Below are positions 21,301-33,737 of a stretch of 64,000 nucleotides of DNA, in pieces. Where the stretch lies: positions 163,466 through 227,465 of the forward strand of contig NW_027418078.1 in the NCBI RefSeq assembly GCF_009905375.1, written 5' to 3'. Below the pieces are notes generated by a model that saw only the letters and a program-made list of their open reading frames with translations, did not search any database and was not told where the DNA came from. The position numbers and the translations under genes are program-made. Numbering within the stretch: position 1 is the first letter of the stretch; each line of letters starts with the position of its first letter. The DNA is from Apium graveolens. Taxonomy: Eukaryota; Streptophyta; Magnoliopsida; Apiales; Apiaceae.

Positions 21301-23504
21301 CTATAAAAAAATAAGATAATAATTCTAAAGAGTAATCAATAAATTTAACAAGTATAGAACATTCACATCAGAAGGTAAGCAAAGAGTACAAAAAGGTGTC
21401 TATTTATAAATTTGACTAACAAGATAAATAAGGAAAATTTAAAATCTAAACAGCCCTATAAAATGATTATGGATTGGTACTCATAATTTCAAACATTAAA
21501 AACAAACATTAAAGAGATTCATATGAAGAGGTGTAGATGGTATGAAAGAATAATAATTTGCCAATGGATGAGTAGGGAAAAAAAGAGATAATTTTAACAT
21601 AAGGGAATAGGACAAGAATTCACACCAGGATATACACACAAAAAAGTTTAACTAAAAGGGTAACAATTTATAATTCTATGCACCATTACCTTTAAAAAAT
21701 ATATAATAATTAAAATAGAGAGGGTAAAGAATAAGAAATTACTAATCAAGAACTAAAAATATATGGGCAATATGTGCAACAATTGTACCCCTTTGTATAA
21801 GAAGCTAAAGAACAAATTAATAATTATATGTTTGGGGAGAAGTTAGCCAAATATACTGGTGAACCATATCCATGATCACATGTAGTTTATACAACTAAGA
21901 TAGCTATTAGTAAAATTGAACAAATGTAATATTTACTCACCATAGAAATGATAGTAAGATTTATTAATAAATAAAAATACATACAATTATTATTTCATAG
22001 TAACTATAACTTTATTTGCATAACTAATTAATAGAAGTTACATGTGTGCTGCTTTATAAAGAAAAGCCATTATCACATCTAATTTAAAATAACTAACCCT
22101 TAATAAGAAATACATGAATACATGACTAATAATACACACATTTTTGTATAGAAACTTGTCAATAAATTTCTGGCTTTTATCCATTTGAGTCAACTATTAA
22201 TGGTAATTTGTTATTATGCATCTCATAGTTATATTACTTTTAAATTATTATTATATAACCAAATTCAATAATTAATAATTTTTTCATAAATATATTCGGT
22301 CTCACCTAGTAACCGTGTTATTTGAGTACTCTAGTTAGATACGTGTTGTAACAACATTAAAAACAAGAAATTGTCTTATAAAATGATTTTTGTCGTTTGT
22401 ATTGTACAATCAAAATTAACTTTGACATTTTTGTTTGTTTTTTATATAATAGTCTTTTTTTCACTTTATCTCGTATTTGTATAGTAACTTTAATATATGT
22501 TATGTATTTCTATCTCATGTTATATTATATTATATAGTTATGTTGTGTCTACATTATATTTTATATATAGTTTTTTGTAATTTTATATATTCTCTTTTTA
22601 TAAATATAATTTAAAATGAGTTTTATAAATTTTCATTATTTTTTTGTGTAAAATAATTTTTGTTTTTTGTAATTTTATTATGTGTGGTTAATAACATTTT
22701 TAGAATGTTGTCACATGTTCTACAATTTTGTATTCTAAAATTTCCTATATTTTGTAATTTTTAATAAATAATATAAAAAAATAATGTCTCACCCATTTTT
22801 ATGTGTGATTTATGCATTTTTTTGTGTTCTTTATTAATAATGTTCTATAACTTTTTTAGGTTCTTCAATTTTTTGTACTGTATTGTATATTTTTTTTGTT
22901 CGTAAATTAATTTTTAGTTAATATGTGTTCTCTAAAAAAGTAAAACTAATGTCATAATTGTGTATGTGTCAAATGTAGACATAAAAATGGGGTTGTACGT
23001 AAACTTTGTGAGTGTAGGCATATATAGTTAAGAGAACATGAGACATCTTAGAGCACTCCTTTTATTCCAATGGATTAAATACATATGTATATTTGTATAT
23101 CTAACTTATTATTATATATTTGATCATAAATACATATATATTTTCAACAAAAATTTTTAGAACAAATGATTTAGACTTTCATTTCATCATTCATTCATTC
23201 ATTCATAATTTTGTAGTAATTATGTATACATGAATACAAATATTAATAAATATATATTCATATATAATTACTCACATACAATTTATGCGTATATAATATT
23301 TTTTTAAGTGGTTAACTTTTTTTGGTGTTTTTAACTTAAGTTTAAAATTTAAATACGAGAATATATACATTATAACTATCAAAGTAGTAATTTAAACAAA
23401 TGAATAACACATGATAATTAAATATAAATGTCGATATTCTATAATTTTTAATTTTACTTAAACCTCAAAAAAATACTTAATTTAATTATATTTATGTTTG
23501 AATA
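21301..23504. other. AT-rich spacer, no recognisable gene
   Basis: Counterpart of 811-3,049. The left boundary of the recent 20.8-kb duplication falls inside it at about 23,100-23,170. No coding sequence is seen. Confidence 0.5.
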
Positions 23505-24275
23505 TGAAATACCCGGATTTTTTTAGACAATAATATATACTTAAATATCAAACTAAAACTACAAATTTTATTCATGTTTCGAATAAGTCTCAAATAAGCA
23601 TAAGCAATTTTTTAATCCCAAACATAAATTGCATTATATAGCAAATCTTCACAGAGTTCAATATGAACATAATCACTAAAATATTATTCGAAACTAAGCT
23701 AGTCCTTGTGCCAAAAGCTTAGTATCTCAAAATTTTGTAAGTAATTAACGAAAGAGCCCAGCAAGAGCCCAGCTCGGGCTATAAATACCTGGTGACACAG
23801 ATTTATAATTTCCCTTACTAATTACTAAGGTATCATTAGTGTAAGCACTCGCACTCTCTAAATATAAAAGCTCTTCCGGAACTATATGCACAAAAATATT
23901 TTAAAATAAAGTAAAGTGTCAACAGTTAACTTACCTCAGTCACTTAATGAATCCAAATATAATGCCAAATAATCCTAATTTAAATAGATGAAGCAAAATA
24001 TAATTAATATATAATACCAATTATTTTAAGAATGATATGTATATAAGATGAGGCATAGTAACTGTGTCCACACATAATATATTCTTAGTGCAAAGGTCAG
24101 ATAAAATTATACAACCCTTATACTAAATGTTCATCCGGACAATAAGGGAAAAATAAATAAATAAAATATGTAAGTAAACTTCTTATACTTATAAATATTA
24201 ATATATACTTATGTATACAAAAATATATATAACTTATCAAAAACACAATATTTGCATAATCACATTATTCCTGAA

Positions 24276-24341
<66 letters not shown>

Positions 24342-24925
24342 ATGAGGGACAAGTGCATAAATAATTTAGTGAGAGAGAAAATGTGTAAAGTATCTTAACA
24401 ACAAATATACCACTCTAGAAAATTCAAATTTTCATAATATGCAAAAACTATTTTTAATTATTTAAAACATAAAATTATGAATATACATTTGTAAAAAGAA
24501 CTTTATCATGTTTATCATGCATAAAATGTAATTACACACAAATATTTATGTACAAAATACTATGACATAACTCATGGGAAATTAATAACTAAAATTTGTT
24601 GATGTGATTGCATTAGAAAATAATTACCAAAACTAGCACATAAATAACAAAACTTATAAACACCTATAAACTAACAAGTAAAATAAGGTGTTTAATGCTA
24701 TGTATGTAGGCAAGGCCTTTAACTATGGCACATGGACTTAAATAACATGAAAAGAAATTAGCAGTGTCAAAACATATATACGTTCATATGAGAGCACTTA
24801 ATTGTGTATACAAGTAGGAGAGTGAAAATGCATGTAATATTATACAATATAGAATGAAGTAGAACCTACCTAGTAGGAGAGTCACTCTACAAAGAGAAAA
24901 ATAAAACTAGTAAGGATTATATAGA
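23505..24925. repeat. Direct repeat copy a, long block 1
   Basis: Counterpart of 3,050-4,465. Begins at 'cccggatttttttagacaataat' and ends 'aaggattatatagaa'. It contains the (TAA)n tract 24,278-24,340. Confidence 0.5.
24278..24340. repeat. (TAA)n microsatellite
   Basis: About 21 perfect units. The matching tract at 45,059-45,142 is about 21 bp longer, which shifts the offset between the two 20.8-kb units from about 20,780 to 20,801. Confidence 0.95.
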
Positions 24926-25454
24926 ACTATTGGTTGAACTTATTTCCAGATTTACTCTGCCTCCAGTATTTGAAATTCATACCCACTTTCAGTGAACACG
25001 TCTTATGAGCACTCCTACTTTTTACCCACTAATAACAACAAACTTAAAATTTAAAACAAAAGATAATTATTATTTTTAAATGTAATTATTTTAATTTTCA
25101 AAACATATAACTCTATCAAATAAATTTTATAATTTACAAGAACAATTAATATCAATATATATAATACAAAATATTTTAATATAAAAATCTCTGATATTAC
25201 ATTCTACCCACCTTAAAAAAATTTGGTCCCAAAATTTAAACATGCAAAAAATATTTAAATATATCAAAAATATTTCAGTGTCAAGAAACACAAACCAAAA
25301 ATAGAAGTAGTTTTTTTTATAACACACCCATCTAAACTCACACGCCATGGCATGCTCATACCTCACAACTTAGGTCAAGCCTCAATACTCACACGTCAAG
25401 CCCATTCTAAAGTAAGGTAACCTAGGCTCTCAATACCATCTAGGCTCTGAATAC

Positions 25455-26865
25455 CAACTCTAATACCCAGACTTTTTTTAAACAATAAATTATACTTAAA
25501 TATCGAACTAAAACTACAAATTTTTTTAATGCTTAGAATAAGTCTCATATAAGCCTACACAATTTTTTATTTCCAAACATAAATAGCATTATATAGCAAA
25601 TTTTGAGAGACGCGCCTCCAATACAAAAATAATCATAAAACATTATTTCAAAGCAAGCTCAAATCAAGTCCAAAGATGTGCCAAAAGCTAAGCACGTGAA
25701 AGCAATGAGCCAAAGAGCCGAGCAAGAAAATAATTCTACACTAGTGGATCAAGTATCTAAATTTTATAAAACCAAAATTATTATCCGATAACCCATATGA
25801 CATAAAATATAACTTAATTCTGCAGCTGGCTAAGACCATAAATAACTAGTGACACAGTATCAAAAGTTCATAATTTCTGTCAATAATGCCCTTACTAAGG
25901 TGTTATAAGTTTGTGAGCTCGCGAAACCATCATAATTAGCACTCCGTACTTAGGTATGAAAGACTAGTTCCAGAACTACAAGCAATTACTAATTGGTTCA
26001 CAAGTCAGAAGGAATCCTTGTATCTAAAACACTGTACTCGATCCAAAAATTTTTATATAAAAATTGTACAAAAATATTTTAAATATTTTAAAATAAATTA
26101 AAGTGTGAAGAGTTAAGTTAACTCAGTCACTTCAATGAAACAAAATATAAGTGCCAAATAAATCCTAATTTAAATAGATGAAACACAATATTTTCAAAAT
26201 CACATTATTCCTAAAATATAATATTAATAATAATAATAATAATCATAATAGTACATGAGGGATAAGTTAATAAATCATTTAGTGAGAGAGAAAAGGTGTA
26301 AAATATCTTAACAACGAGTATACCATGTGATTTCGAGTCTAAAACTAAATCCAGCAAATTCAAATTTTCACAATATGCAAAAACTATGTTTAATTATTTA
26401 CAACATAAAAATATGAATGTACATTTGTAAAAATAACTATCTCATGTTTAGCTTGCATAAAATGTAATTACACGCAAATATTTACTTACAAAATACTATG
26501 ACATAACTCATGTGAAATTAATAACTAAAATTTGTTGATGTGATTACATTAGAAAATAATTACCAAAATTAGCAGATAGATAAAAAAAACTTATAAACAC
26601 CTATAAAATTAAAATAAAATAAGGTGTTTAATGATAGCTATGTAGGCATGGCCTTTAACAATGGCACATACACTTAAATAGCATGGAAAGAAATTAGGAG
26701 TGTCAAAACATATATACATGAAACAGGGGAGCATTTAATTGTATATACAAGTCACATAGTAAAACATGCATGTAATATTATAAAATATAGAATGAAGTAG
26801 AACGGACCTAGTACGAGAGTCAGTGTACAAAGAGAAAAATAAAACTAGTAAGGATTATATAGAAG
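25455..26865. repeat. Direct repeat copy b, long block 1
   Basis: Counterpart of 5,035-6,555, with about 300 bp missing near 26,190 relative to block 1 of the window and a short (TAA)n at 26,218-26,250. The primer-site-like 'gctctgaatacca' precedes it near 25,444. Confidence 0.5.
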
Positions 26866-27085
26866 AGAAAACGGGGCCTGAGGACAATCTGAAGTTTGTC
26901 CCCTAAGGTTATAAAAATACGACGTCATTCAATATATACATATGTTTCATCAATTAATTCATAAACACGTCTCTAACCTCAGGTCCCTCCCTCCCTCAAA
27001 ATCCAAAACTGTACTCCCTTAAAATCCAAATTCCCCAATCATGTCTTAGTCCAATCCTAAAATTGGAATTTTTTGCATTAAATCA

Positions 27086-27871
27086 ATGGAGAACGATGAA
27101 CATAGTCGGTGTATATACGAGCCTGAGGAAAAACAACAGTTATCAGATTATGAAGATTATGAAGATGAATCACAAACAGGTTCTATCACGGATGAAGGCT
27201 GTCATGTTGATACATAAGTGCCTCGAATTGGTATGGAATTTCTTACTAGTGAAGTAGATTACGATTTTTATAAGATTTTTTTTTTGAAACAAGGATTTTC
27301 TACATGAACATATTCATCTACTAAATTCAAAGATGGTACGGTTGTAAAGAGATATTTTGTGTGTAACAAAAAGGGCTTTAAAGGGCCTGATAAACGAGAG
27401 TTGGGGAGGGAAGTAAAACGAAAGAGAGAAACAAGAGAATTTTGTAAGGCTCATATGAATATTCATCAAACTAATGGAGGAACTTGGTGTATTAGCAGTT
27501 TTTATAAAACACATACACATCTAATGATTGATTCTCCAAAAAAGAAGGTGCATTTACGTTCACATCATAAATTATGTGACGAAGAACATACCAAGATGAC
27601 CATAGAAGAATATCATAGATGTGGAATTGGGCCGGCTAAAATTTCTCGTTTGCTGAATGGATCTGGTCAGCCATCAAATAAAATTACTCTAAAACAAGTT
27701 AGTGATCATCTGAGAATTAGCCGAAAAAGTAACATTGGGAGAAAGTGTGGTGTAGTTATAAAAAAGTTTTTGGAGAGAAAAGCACAAGATTCTCAATTTT
27801 ATTATGCAATAGATATTGATGAGAATCATGTTTGTAAAAGCATTTTATGGGCAGATGGAAGAGCGAGGAAT
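27086..27871 (+). pseudogene. FAR1-like N-terminal half, truncated
   Basis: One continuous frame from ATG 27,086 with only two stops (in 'CHVDT*VPRIG' and 'GFST*TYS'). It covers the acidic N-terminus and the FAR1 zinc-binding domain (YFVCNKKGF, REFCKAHM, KTHTHL). Then come MTIEEYHRCGIGPAKISRLL and DSQFYYAIDIDEN...SILWADGRARN. It stops just where the MULE transposase core should begin (VVVFD in the 6.8-kb copy). From 27,359 the frame is open for 208 codons and reads on into Copia-derived sequence to a stop at 27,985. It lacks the transposase core and SWIM domain. It is much less decayed than the 6.8-kb copy. Confidence 0.8.
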
Positions 27872-29230
27872 TATGATGTTTTTAAGACGTTTGTTTCTTT
27901 TTGGTTTTTCAGACTATATTTTTGCTGGGTGTGTTGGTGTTTGAACTTAGTTTTTGATGGATGGTGTCTTTGTGTGTTTAACTGATATATTTCCTGGATT
28001 GAATTGATTATGTGTTTTTGTTTTTAATAACTAGACATCCTGGTTTATGGATGGGTTGTTATGTGTTGTTATGTGTTAAATATTTATCTCGTGTTTGAGA
28101 CTGTCTCTTTTATGCATATTGATCTCGTGTCTCATTCAGTCTTTAGTTGTCTCATTCTCATATTGATTGCAAACTGCAATATATTCTGTTAGTTCTAACT
28201 TTGTTTTACAGGCCTTTAGTGTTTTTGATAGGGGGAGCATTTATGCTTTCTTTGTCATCATCATAAAAGGGGGAGAATGTTAGATGTTCAGGTTTATGAT
28301 GATTTCCAGATTGCAGATAAACAGAAGATAAACAGAATGCAAGTAACCGAGATTCAAGCATTGCAGTTTTTTCAGATTTTCCAGGAGACTATTTCTCAGG
28401 TTTAGGTTTGTTAGGGTTTTGTGTAAATTTTGTTTATCTGGATAAACCTTATCTCAAACAAACTCACCACCTTATCTTATGAATCAAGTTTAAATATCTC
28501 AAGCCTTATCTTTACTTGATTTATTTCTTTCAAACGTACTAACAGATTAGTTTCAAAGATTCATTCAAAATATTTTCAAACAAACTTATCTTCCAACCTT
28601 ATCTTGTGTTTGAAAATAAATCTGTTAGAACATTGCCTATAAATACAACTCTTCATTTCAGATTTGAAGCTAACACTTTCACGAGAATCTTTCATCATCT
28701 GAAATCATTTTCTTGTTTCATACCCGAGATATTCATATCCAGAAAAACAAGAAACTTAGTTTGAGTTGTAAAATTTCATATTATATTCTTGTAACTGAAT
28801 CGTGTATTATATCACTTGTCCCGGGTTGTGGGAGGTTGATTACAACAGGAAGGCCAAGTTGCTTTGTGCTAGGTAGCTGTGTGCTAGGGAAAGGGTTCTT
28901 TCAAGTGGGCCAAGTTTGTAATAAAGGAAAGTTTGTAAGTACTTTGTTTTAAGTGGATATAATACATTCTCTATGCTAGTTGGCATGGGGACTTGGATGT
29001 AGGCCATAGACTAGGTGTAGGGGCCGAACCAAGTGAAAACTCTTGGTGTTCTGCATTGTTTGATTTCTTTATTACTGCATTTATATTTCAGTATTTTACT
29101 TTCTGCAGTTAAAAGAGACTGTCCCATACCCTGTCTCATTTGTAAAGGGACTGTCCCATTTGCATAAGAGACTGTCCCATTCGCCTTGACAGTTAGAATA
29201 TTATTTTATCTATCGAGCCATCGAATTTCA
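27872..29230 (+). mobile_element. 3' end of a Sirevirus-like Copia element
   Basis: A 5'-truncated remnant with about 400 bp of 3' untranslated internal sequence, two polypurine tracts, and a complete 3' LTR. The tracts are agggggag at 28,230-28,237 and aaaagggggagaa at 28,265-28,277. They are linked by 'tttgtcatcatcataaaaggggg', which resembles the end of many plant Sireviruses. The left edge cuts into FAR1 and the right edge abuts YTH intron sequence at 29,231. No pol coding remains. Confidence 0.75.
28278..29230 (+). repeat. Sirevirus-like 3' LTR (953 bp)
   Basis: Starts TGTTAGATG directly after the purine tract and ends ...gaatttca. It contains a TATA box (tataaata, 28,638-28,645) and the stretch 'ggacttggatgtaggcc...gggccgaaccaagtgaaaactcttggtgtt' typical of Sirevirus LTRs. 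Three close copies of 'gactgtcccat' lie near the end (29,119-29,180). A 79-codon open stretch in the LTR is not a gene. Confidence 0.75.
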
Positions 29231-29780
29231 ATGTAAACTTAGGAAAATAGGTTATATAGTGGCAAAAAATGTTGAAATATATGTAATTATTACAAATTAA
29301 CACAAAGGCCTAGTAAACTTTTGATAATTATGAAATACATGTGATAAGTATGTCTTGCAGAATGGTTACATATAATTTAACTTAGACCAATGTAATTTTC
29401 AATTTAACATATTACATAAAATTAAAATTTTGGATCTTCAATTTTTTGATTAACATAGCTTAGAAGTATACATTGATATTTAGTAGATTACTAACCAAAT
29501 AACAGGTTTTTTATTGATTTCATTAGACTTTATGATTTGACTCGTTTTCTGTTTAACTTTGATATATATTTGAAAAATAAATCAATTGAGTGCCAACAGT
29601 AGTAAGTACTTCACATTCTTCTCTATAATAAGTCCCTATTTTTGTTTAAGATGGTTTTATGATATGGGTGGGTTATGGTTTTATTTTATAGCTCTATTTT
29701 GCTAGGCCTGATTGTGCTCACAACTATAAATTTTTTCTGAGGTGGTGTAGTTAACTTCTCGTTGTAGGTCATGGTTGTAG

Positions 29781-29932
29781 GTCAGCCGTAGTGATCCTCG
29801 AAACCAAAGGACCAAAAGATTTTCAAATAGAACCGGTGTGGATGATTGGACGCAGATCTTATCACCGAGAGATGAATACAACCAAGAAGGGTTTAGAAGA
29901 TATTATGACAATGCTAAGTTTTCTCGCATCAA
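29781..29932 (+). pseudogene. YTH gene exon fragment
   Basis: Copy of the exon at 18,394, open throughout (RSDPRNQRTKRFSNRTGVDD to YYDNAKFSRIK). It is preceded by 550 bp of its intron, which begins abruptly at the Sirevirus LTR edge. LINE sequence follows. Confidence 0.6.
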
Positions 29933-30297
29933 GTAAAAGTAAAAAATTGCAATAAATGACTAGGTTAATAACTATCTCATTATGCAATGTCCTCATGCAA
30001 ATTTTATCAAAAGTCCTGACTAATTGGTTGAGATCTTGTTTGAATTCAATTATCTCGGATAACTAAAGTGCTTTTGTATACGATCGGTTATTAACGAATA
30101 ATGTTTTGATAGATTATGAAAAAAATAATTACATTCTTAGAAAAACATGGGAAAATCTAGGAATTACATGATTTAAAATTAATTTTTCAAAAGCATATGA
30201 TATGGTTGAGTGGAGTTTCATCAAAAAAATGATTATAAAGTTCGGGTTTTATCAAAGATGGATCAACAAAGTCAAGACTTTTGTTCCAAGTGTTTCT
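29933..30297 (+). mobile_element. LINE RT fragment, left half
   Basis: As at 18,545: SDN*SAFVYDRLLTNNVLI, FSKAYDMVEW, IIKFGFYQRWINKVKT. Ends at TTTCT 30,293-30,297. Confidence 0.8.
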
Positions 30298-32339
30298 TCA
30301 AGGATTCTTACCTACAATCTTATATGTATTTTAAGTGTATAATATATAAAATTGAGAAAAAATGTAAACACACAGTATATGGACGTGACACAGTTTAATA
30401 ATGACTCTAATCAAAGATAGAAAGACCTACAAACGTTAAAATGCTAGAAAGTAGGAACAGAAAAGGAAAACTCCTGGAGCACTACTACCACTAGACTCGA
30501 TCCTATAAAAACTCAACTGCTAGCACGACTCAATCTCACATGACCAGTTCAATGGCTAAGACTTTCAGATAAACTAAAACAGATAATTTATTAACAACAA
30601 AATTCATATTAAAAGCTAACATTCTCCCCATAATCTGAATTATGTTACACCAGATTCTTGACTCCCAACAAGCTCCGCGTTCTTTCAAAGACCCATAAGT
30701 AATCACCCTTCAGAGCTACTCTATTTCCCCTTTCAGACATTTTCCCCAAGCTGATAATATTACTACAAAGACTTGGAATATAATATACCTCATGTAAGAT
30801 ACGCTCCTCCCCGTTCTTGCACCTGAGAGTGATTGAACCTTTTCCTTTAATTTACACCGTCGAGCCATCTGCAAAGCGTACCATGCCACTAATTCCTTCA
30901 TTTAGTTCAGAAAACTTCGACTTGTATCCCGTCATATGATTATTTACACCATTATCAAGATATCATATAATGGACTCCGCTTATTTTTTTATCACAGTTG
31001 GTCGAGAGTGCATGAATTACCTGTTTTCCTTTAAGCAACATTATATCTCCTTCTTCTTTGTCACATTTGGCCAATAACAAAGCCGTTTCTTCGTCCTCCA
31101 CTTGTGTAATATTCACCTCCTGCCTTTGCTCTCTGTGCTTCTTCGGTTTCTACCCACGGCTGTGAAGTGTCCATATATCCCATAATTATAACATTGAACT
31201 CTGCTTTTGTCTCGAGCTCCTCTTCTTCTCTGGCTTCCTCCTGTTTCATTGTCATTTCTGTTCGCTTTCTGCCACTCCTCCTTGGTAAGTGACAACTTCT
31301 TGTCTTCACTTTCACTACTGATCCATTCATCTTTGGTACGGAGTAGTTGACTCCCATTTGCTTCAGTTTTTACTTTCAATCTTTCTTCATGTGCTTTCAG
31401 AGAAGCAGCTGCTTCTTCCACCATCATCTTGTCCAAATCCCCGAATTGTTCAATAGTGGACGTGATCTGAAGGAATTTTGGTGGCACTGATCTAAGTAAT
31501 TTTTCTACTACATAAGATTCAGACACTTCTTCTCCCAATACCCTTATATTGGTTACCAGCCCATTTAGCCTCATAAAAAAGTCATCTATTAGCTCACTTT
31601 CTTTCATACTAAGTGATTCAAAATTTGCCTTCATCGTTGTATCATGGCCGTCTTGACACGATCAACTCCTTGACATATTATTTCGAGTGCATCTCATGCC
31701 TCCTTGGATGTCTTTTTTGCTGCGAGAGAGTGCAACATTTCTTCTGGTATAACATGGTATATCATAGCCAAAGCTCCCTTATCCACTCTATCGTCGATTG
31801 CTACACTGGGATCGCTAGGTTCCACTGCATCTCACACCCCATGCGCTTGCATGAACACCATCATTTTTATCGCCTAACCTGTGTAATTTTCCTTTTTTAG
31901 CGTTGGGTAATTCAGTCCAAACGAGCCATTCTTCACTTTGCTTGTCTCCGACGTTGTCATCGTTGGCATGTACTTTAGCATTCACCTTGCACCACTCTCT
32001 GATACCAAATCTAGGATTCTTACCTGCAATCTTATATGTATTTAAAGTGTATAATATATAAAACTGAGAAAAGAATGTAAACACACATTATATGCACGTC
32101 CAAGTCCCACAGTTTATTAATGACTCTGATCAAAGATATAAAGACTTACAAACGTTAAAATGCTAGAAAGTTGGAACAGAAAAGGAAAACTCCCGGAGCA
32201 CTACTACCACTACACTCGATCCTATAAAAATCAACTGCTAGCACGACTCGGTCTCACACGACCAATTCAATGGCTAAGACTTTCAGACAAACTAAAACAG
32301 ATAATTTATTTATAACAAAATTCAGATTAAAAGCTAACA
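30298..32339 (-). mobile_element. Non-autonomous Copia element, short block 1
   Basis: 2,042 bp: LTRs 30,298-30,621 and 32,010-32,339, primer site 31,997-32,007, TTTCT at 30,293-30,297 and 32,340-32,344. Same structure as 18,910-20,952. Confidence 0.85.
30630..31969 (-). pseudogene. Copia gag plus protease start, broken
   Basis: ATG at 31,969; the shared TAG is at 31,874-31,876. The UBN2 core runs 31,634-31,113 (173 codons open). The zinc knuckle is CYNYGIYGHF with the same lost cysteines. Near 30,950 the protease start reads YLDNGVNNH, which keeps the Asp. Confidence 0.8.
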
Positions 32340-32700
32340 TTTCTCACAGCTTCTTGTAAAATGGTGAGGTTTTTGGAGAGATTATTCGTCAACTGCGACT
32401 CCAACAAGGGGATCCTATTTTTCCTTGTATTTTTATGTGTAGAAGGGTTGAGTAAGGAAAAACGAGGATGTGGGATTGATTCATGAGTGTGTTATTGCTC
32501 GAGATGCTCATACTATATCTCACCTTTTGTTCCTAAATGACTCTTACTTTTTCTTTGATGCATTAGAGGTGGACGCCTTCACTATAAAGAGATTATGTGT
32601 AGGTATGAACTTTTGTCACGCAAAAATGCTATCAATTTTAACAAGTTCATCATTGGTTTTACTCTAAATACGGGAATAGAGGTAGCAAAGATTACACTTT
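32340..32700 (+). mobile_element. LINE RT fragment, right half
   Basis: HLLFLNDSYFFFDALEVDAFTIKRLC, with motif C lost as in the other copies. Confidence 0.8.
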
Positions 32701-33737
32701 AATAAAATAAGATAATAATTCTAAAGAGTAATCAGTAAATTTAACAAATATTTTTATTTTTTAAAAGAGAGAGAAGATAGAACATTCACATCAGAAGGTA
32801 GGCAAAGAGTACAAAAATGTGTCTATTTATAAATTTGACTAACATGATAAATAAGGAAAATTTAAAATCTAAACAGCCCTATAAAATGATTATGGATTGT
32901 TACTCATAATTTCAAACATTAAAAACAAACATTAAAGAGATTCATATGAAGAGGTGTAGATGGTATAAAAGAATAATAATTTGCCAATGGATGAGTAGGG
33001 AAAAAAGAGATAATTTTAACATAAGGGAATAGGACAAGAATTCACACCAGGGGATATACACAAAAAACTTTAACTAAAAGGGTAACAATTTATAATTCTA
33101 TGCACCATTACCTTTAAAAATATATAATAATTAAAAAAGAGAGGGTAAAGAATAAGAAATTACTAATCAAGAACTAAAAACATATGGGCAATATGTGCAA
33201 CAATTATACCCCTTTGTATAAGAAGCTAAAGAACAAATTAATAATTATATGTTTGGGGAGAAGTTAGCCAAATAAACTGGTGAACTATATCCATGATCAC
33301 ATGTAGTTTATACAACTAAGATAAGCTATTAGTAAAATTGAACAAATATAATATTTACTCACCATAGAAATGATAGTAAGATTTATTAATAAATAAAAAT
33401 ACATACTATTATTATTTCACAGTAACTATAACTTTATTTGCATAACTAATTAATAGAAGTTACATGTGTGCTGCTTTATAAAGAAAAGCCATTATCACAT
33501 CTAATTTAAAATAACTAACCCTTAACAAGAAATACATGAATACATGACTAATAATTTAGTTAACTAATAGTATAATACACACATTTTTGTATAGAAACTT
33601 GTCAATAAATTTCTGGCTTTTATCCATTTGAGTCAACTATTAATGGTAATTTGTTATTATGCATCTCATAGTTATATTACTTTTAAATTATTATTATATA
33701 ACCAAATTCAATAATCAATAATTAAATTCAATAATTA
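32701..33737. other. Truncated AT-rich spacer
   Basis: Counterpart of 811-1,850. It ends in 'aattcaataattatta' where it is joined to sequence equivalent to 10,532. No gene is seen. Confidence 0.5.

Larger units (their letters stand above)
18910..30297. repeat. Long block 1 (11.4 kb) of the tandem array
   Basis: Runs from one Copia left LTR to the next. Order: Copia/LINE, spacer, direct-repeat pair, truncated FAR1, Sirevirus 3' end, YTH exon, LINE left half. Its first ~4.2 kb are diverged from the long block at 39,672, while the part after ~23.1 kb is nearly identical to the part after ~43.9 kb. Confidence 0.75.

Noticed and set aside
24278..24340. Regular short repeats considered as a CRISPR array
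   Set aside because: Pure trinucleotide microsatellite with no spacers, in plant DNA.
25127..25366. 79-codon minus-strand open frame repeated at 45,928
   Set aside because: AT-rich, low-complexity protein in the spacer between the direct repeats, with no recognisable domain; conserved only through the recent duplication.
28713..28952. 79-codon open frame, repeated at 49,514-49,753
   Set aside because: It lies wholly inside the Sirevirus-like LTR and is copied only because the LTR is.
31061..31357. 98-codon minus-strand frame overlapping gag
   Set aside because: Alternative frame of the same gag region; the UBN2 motifs are in the other frame.
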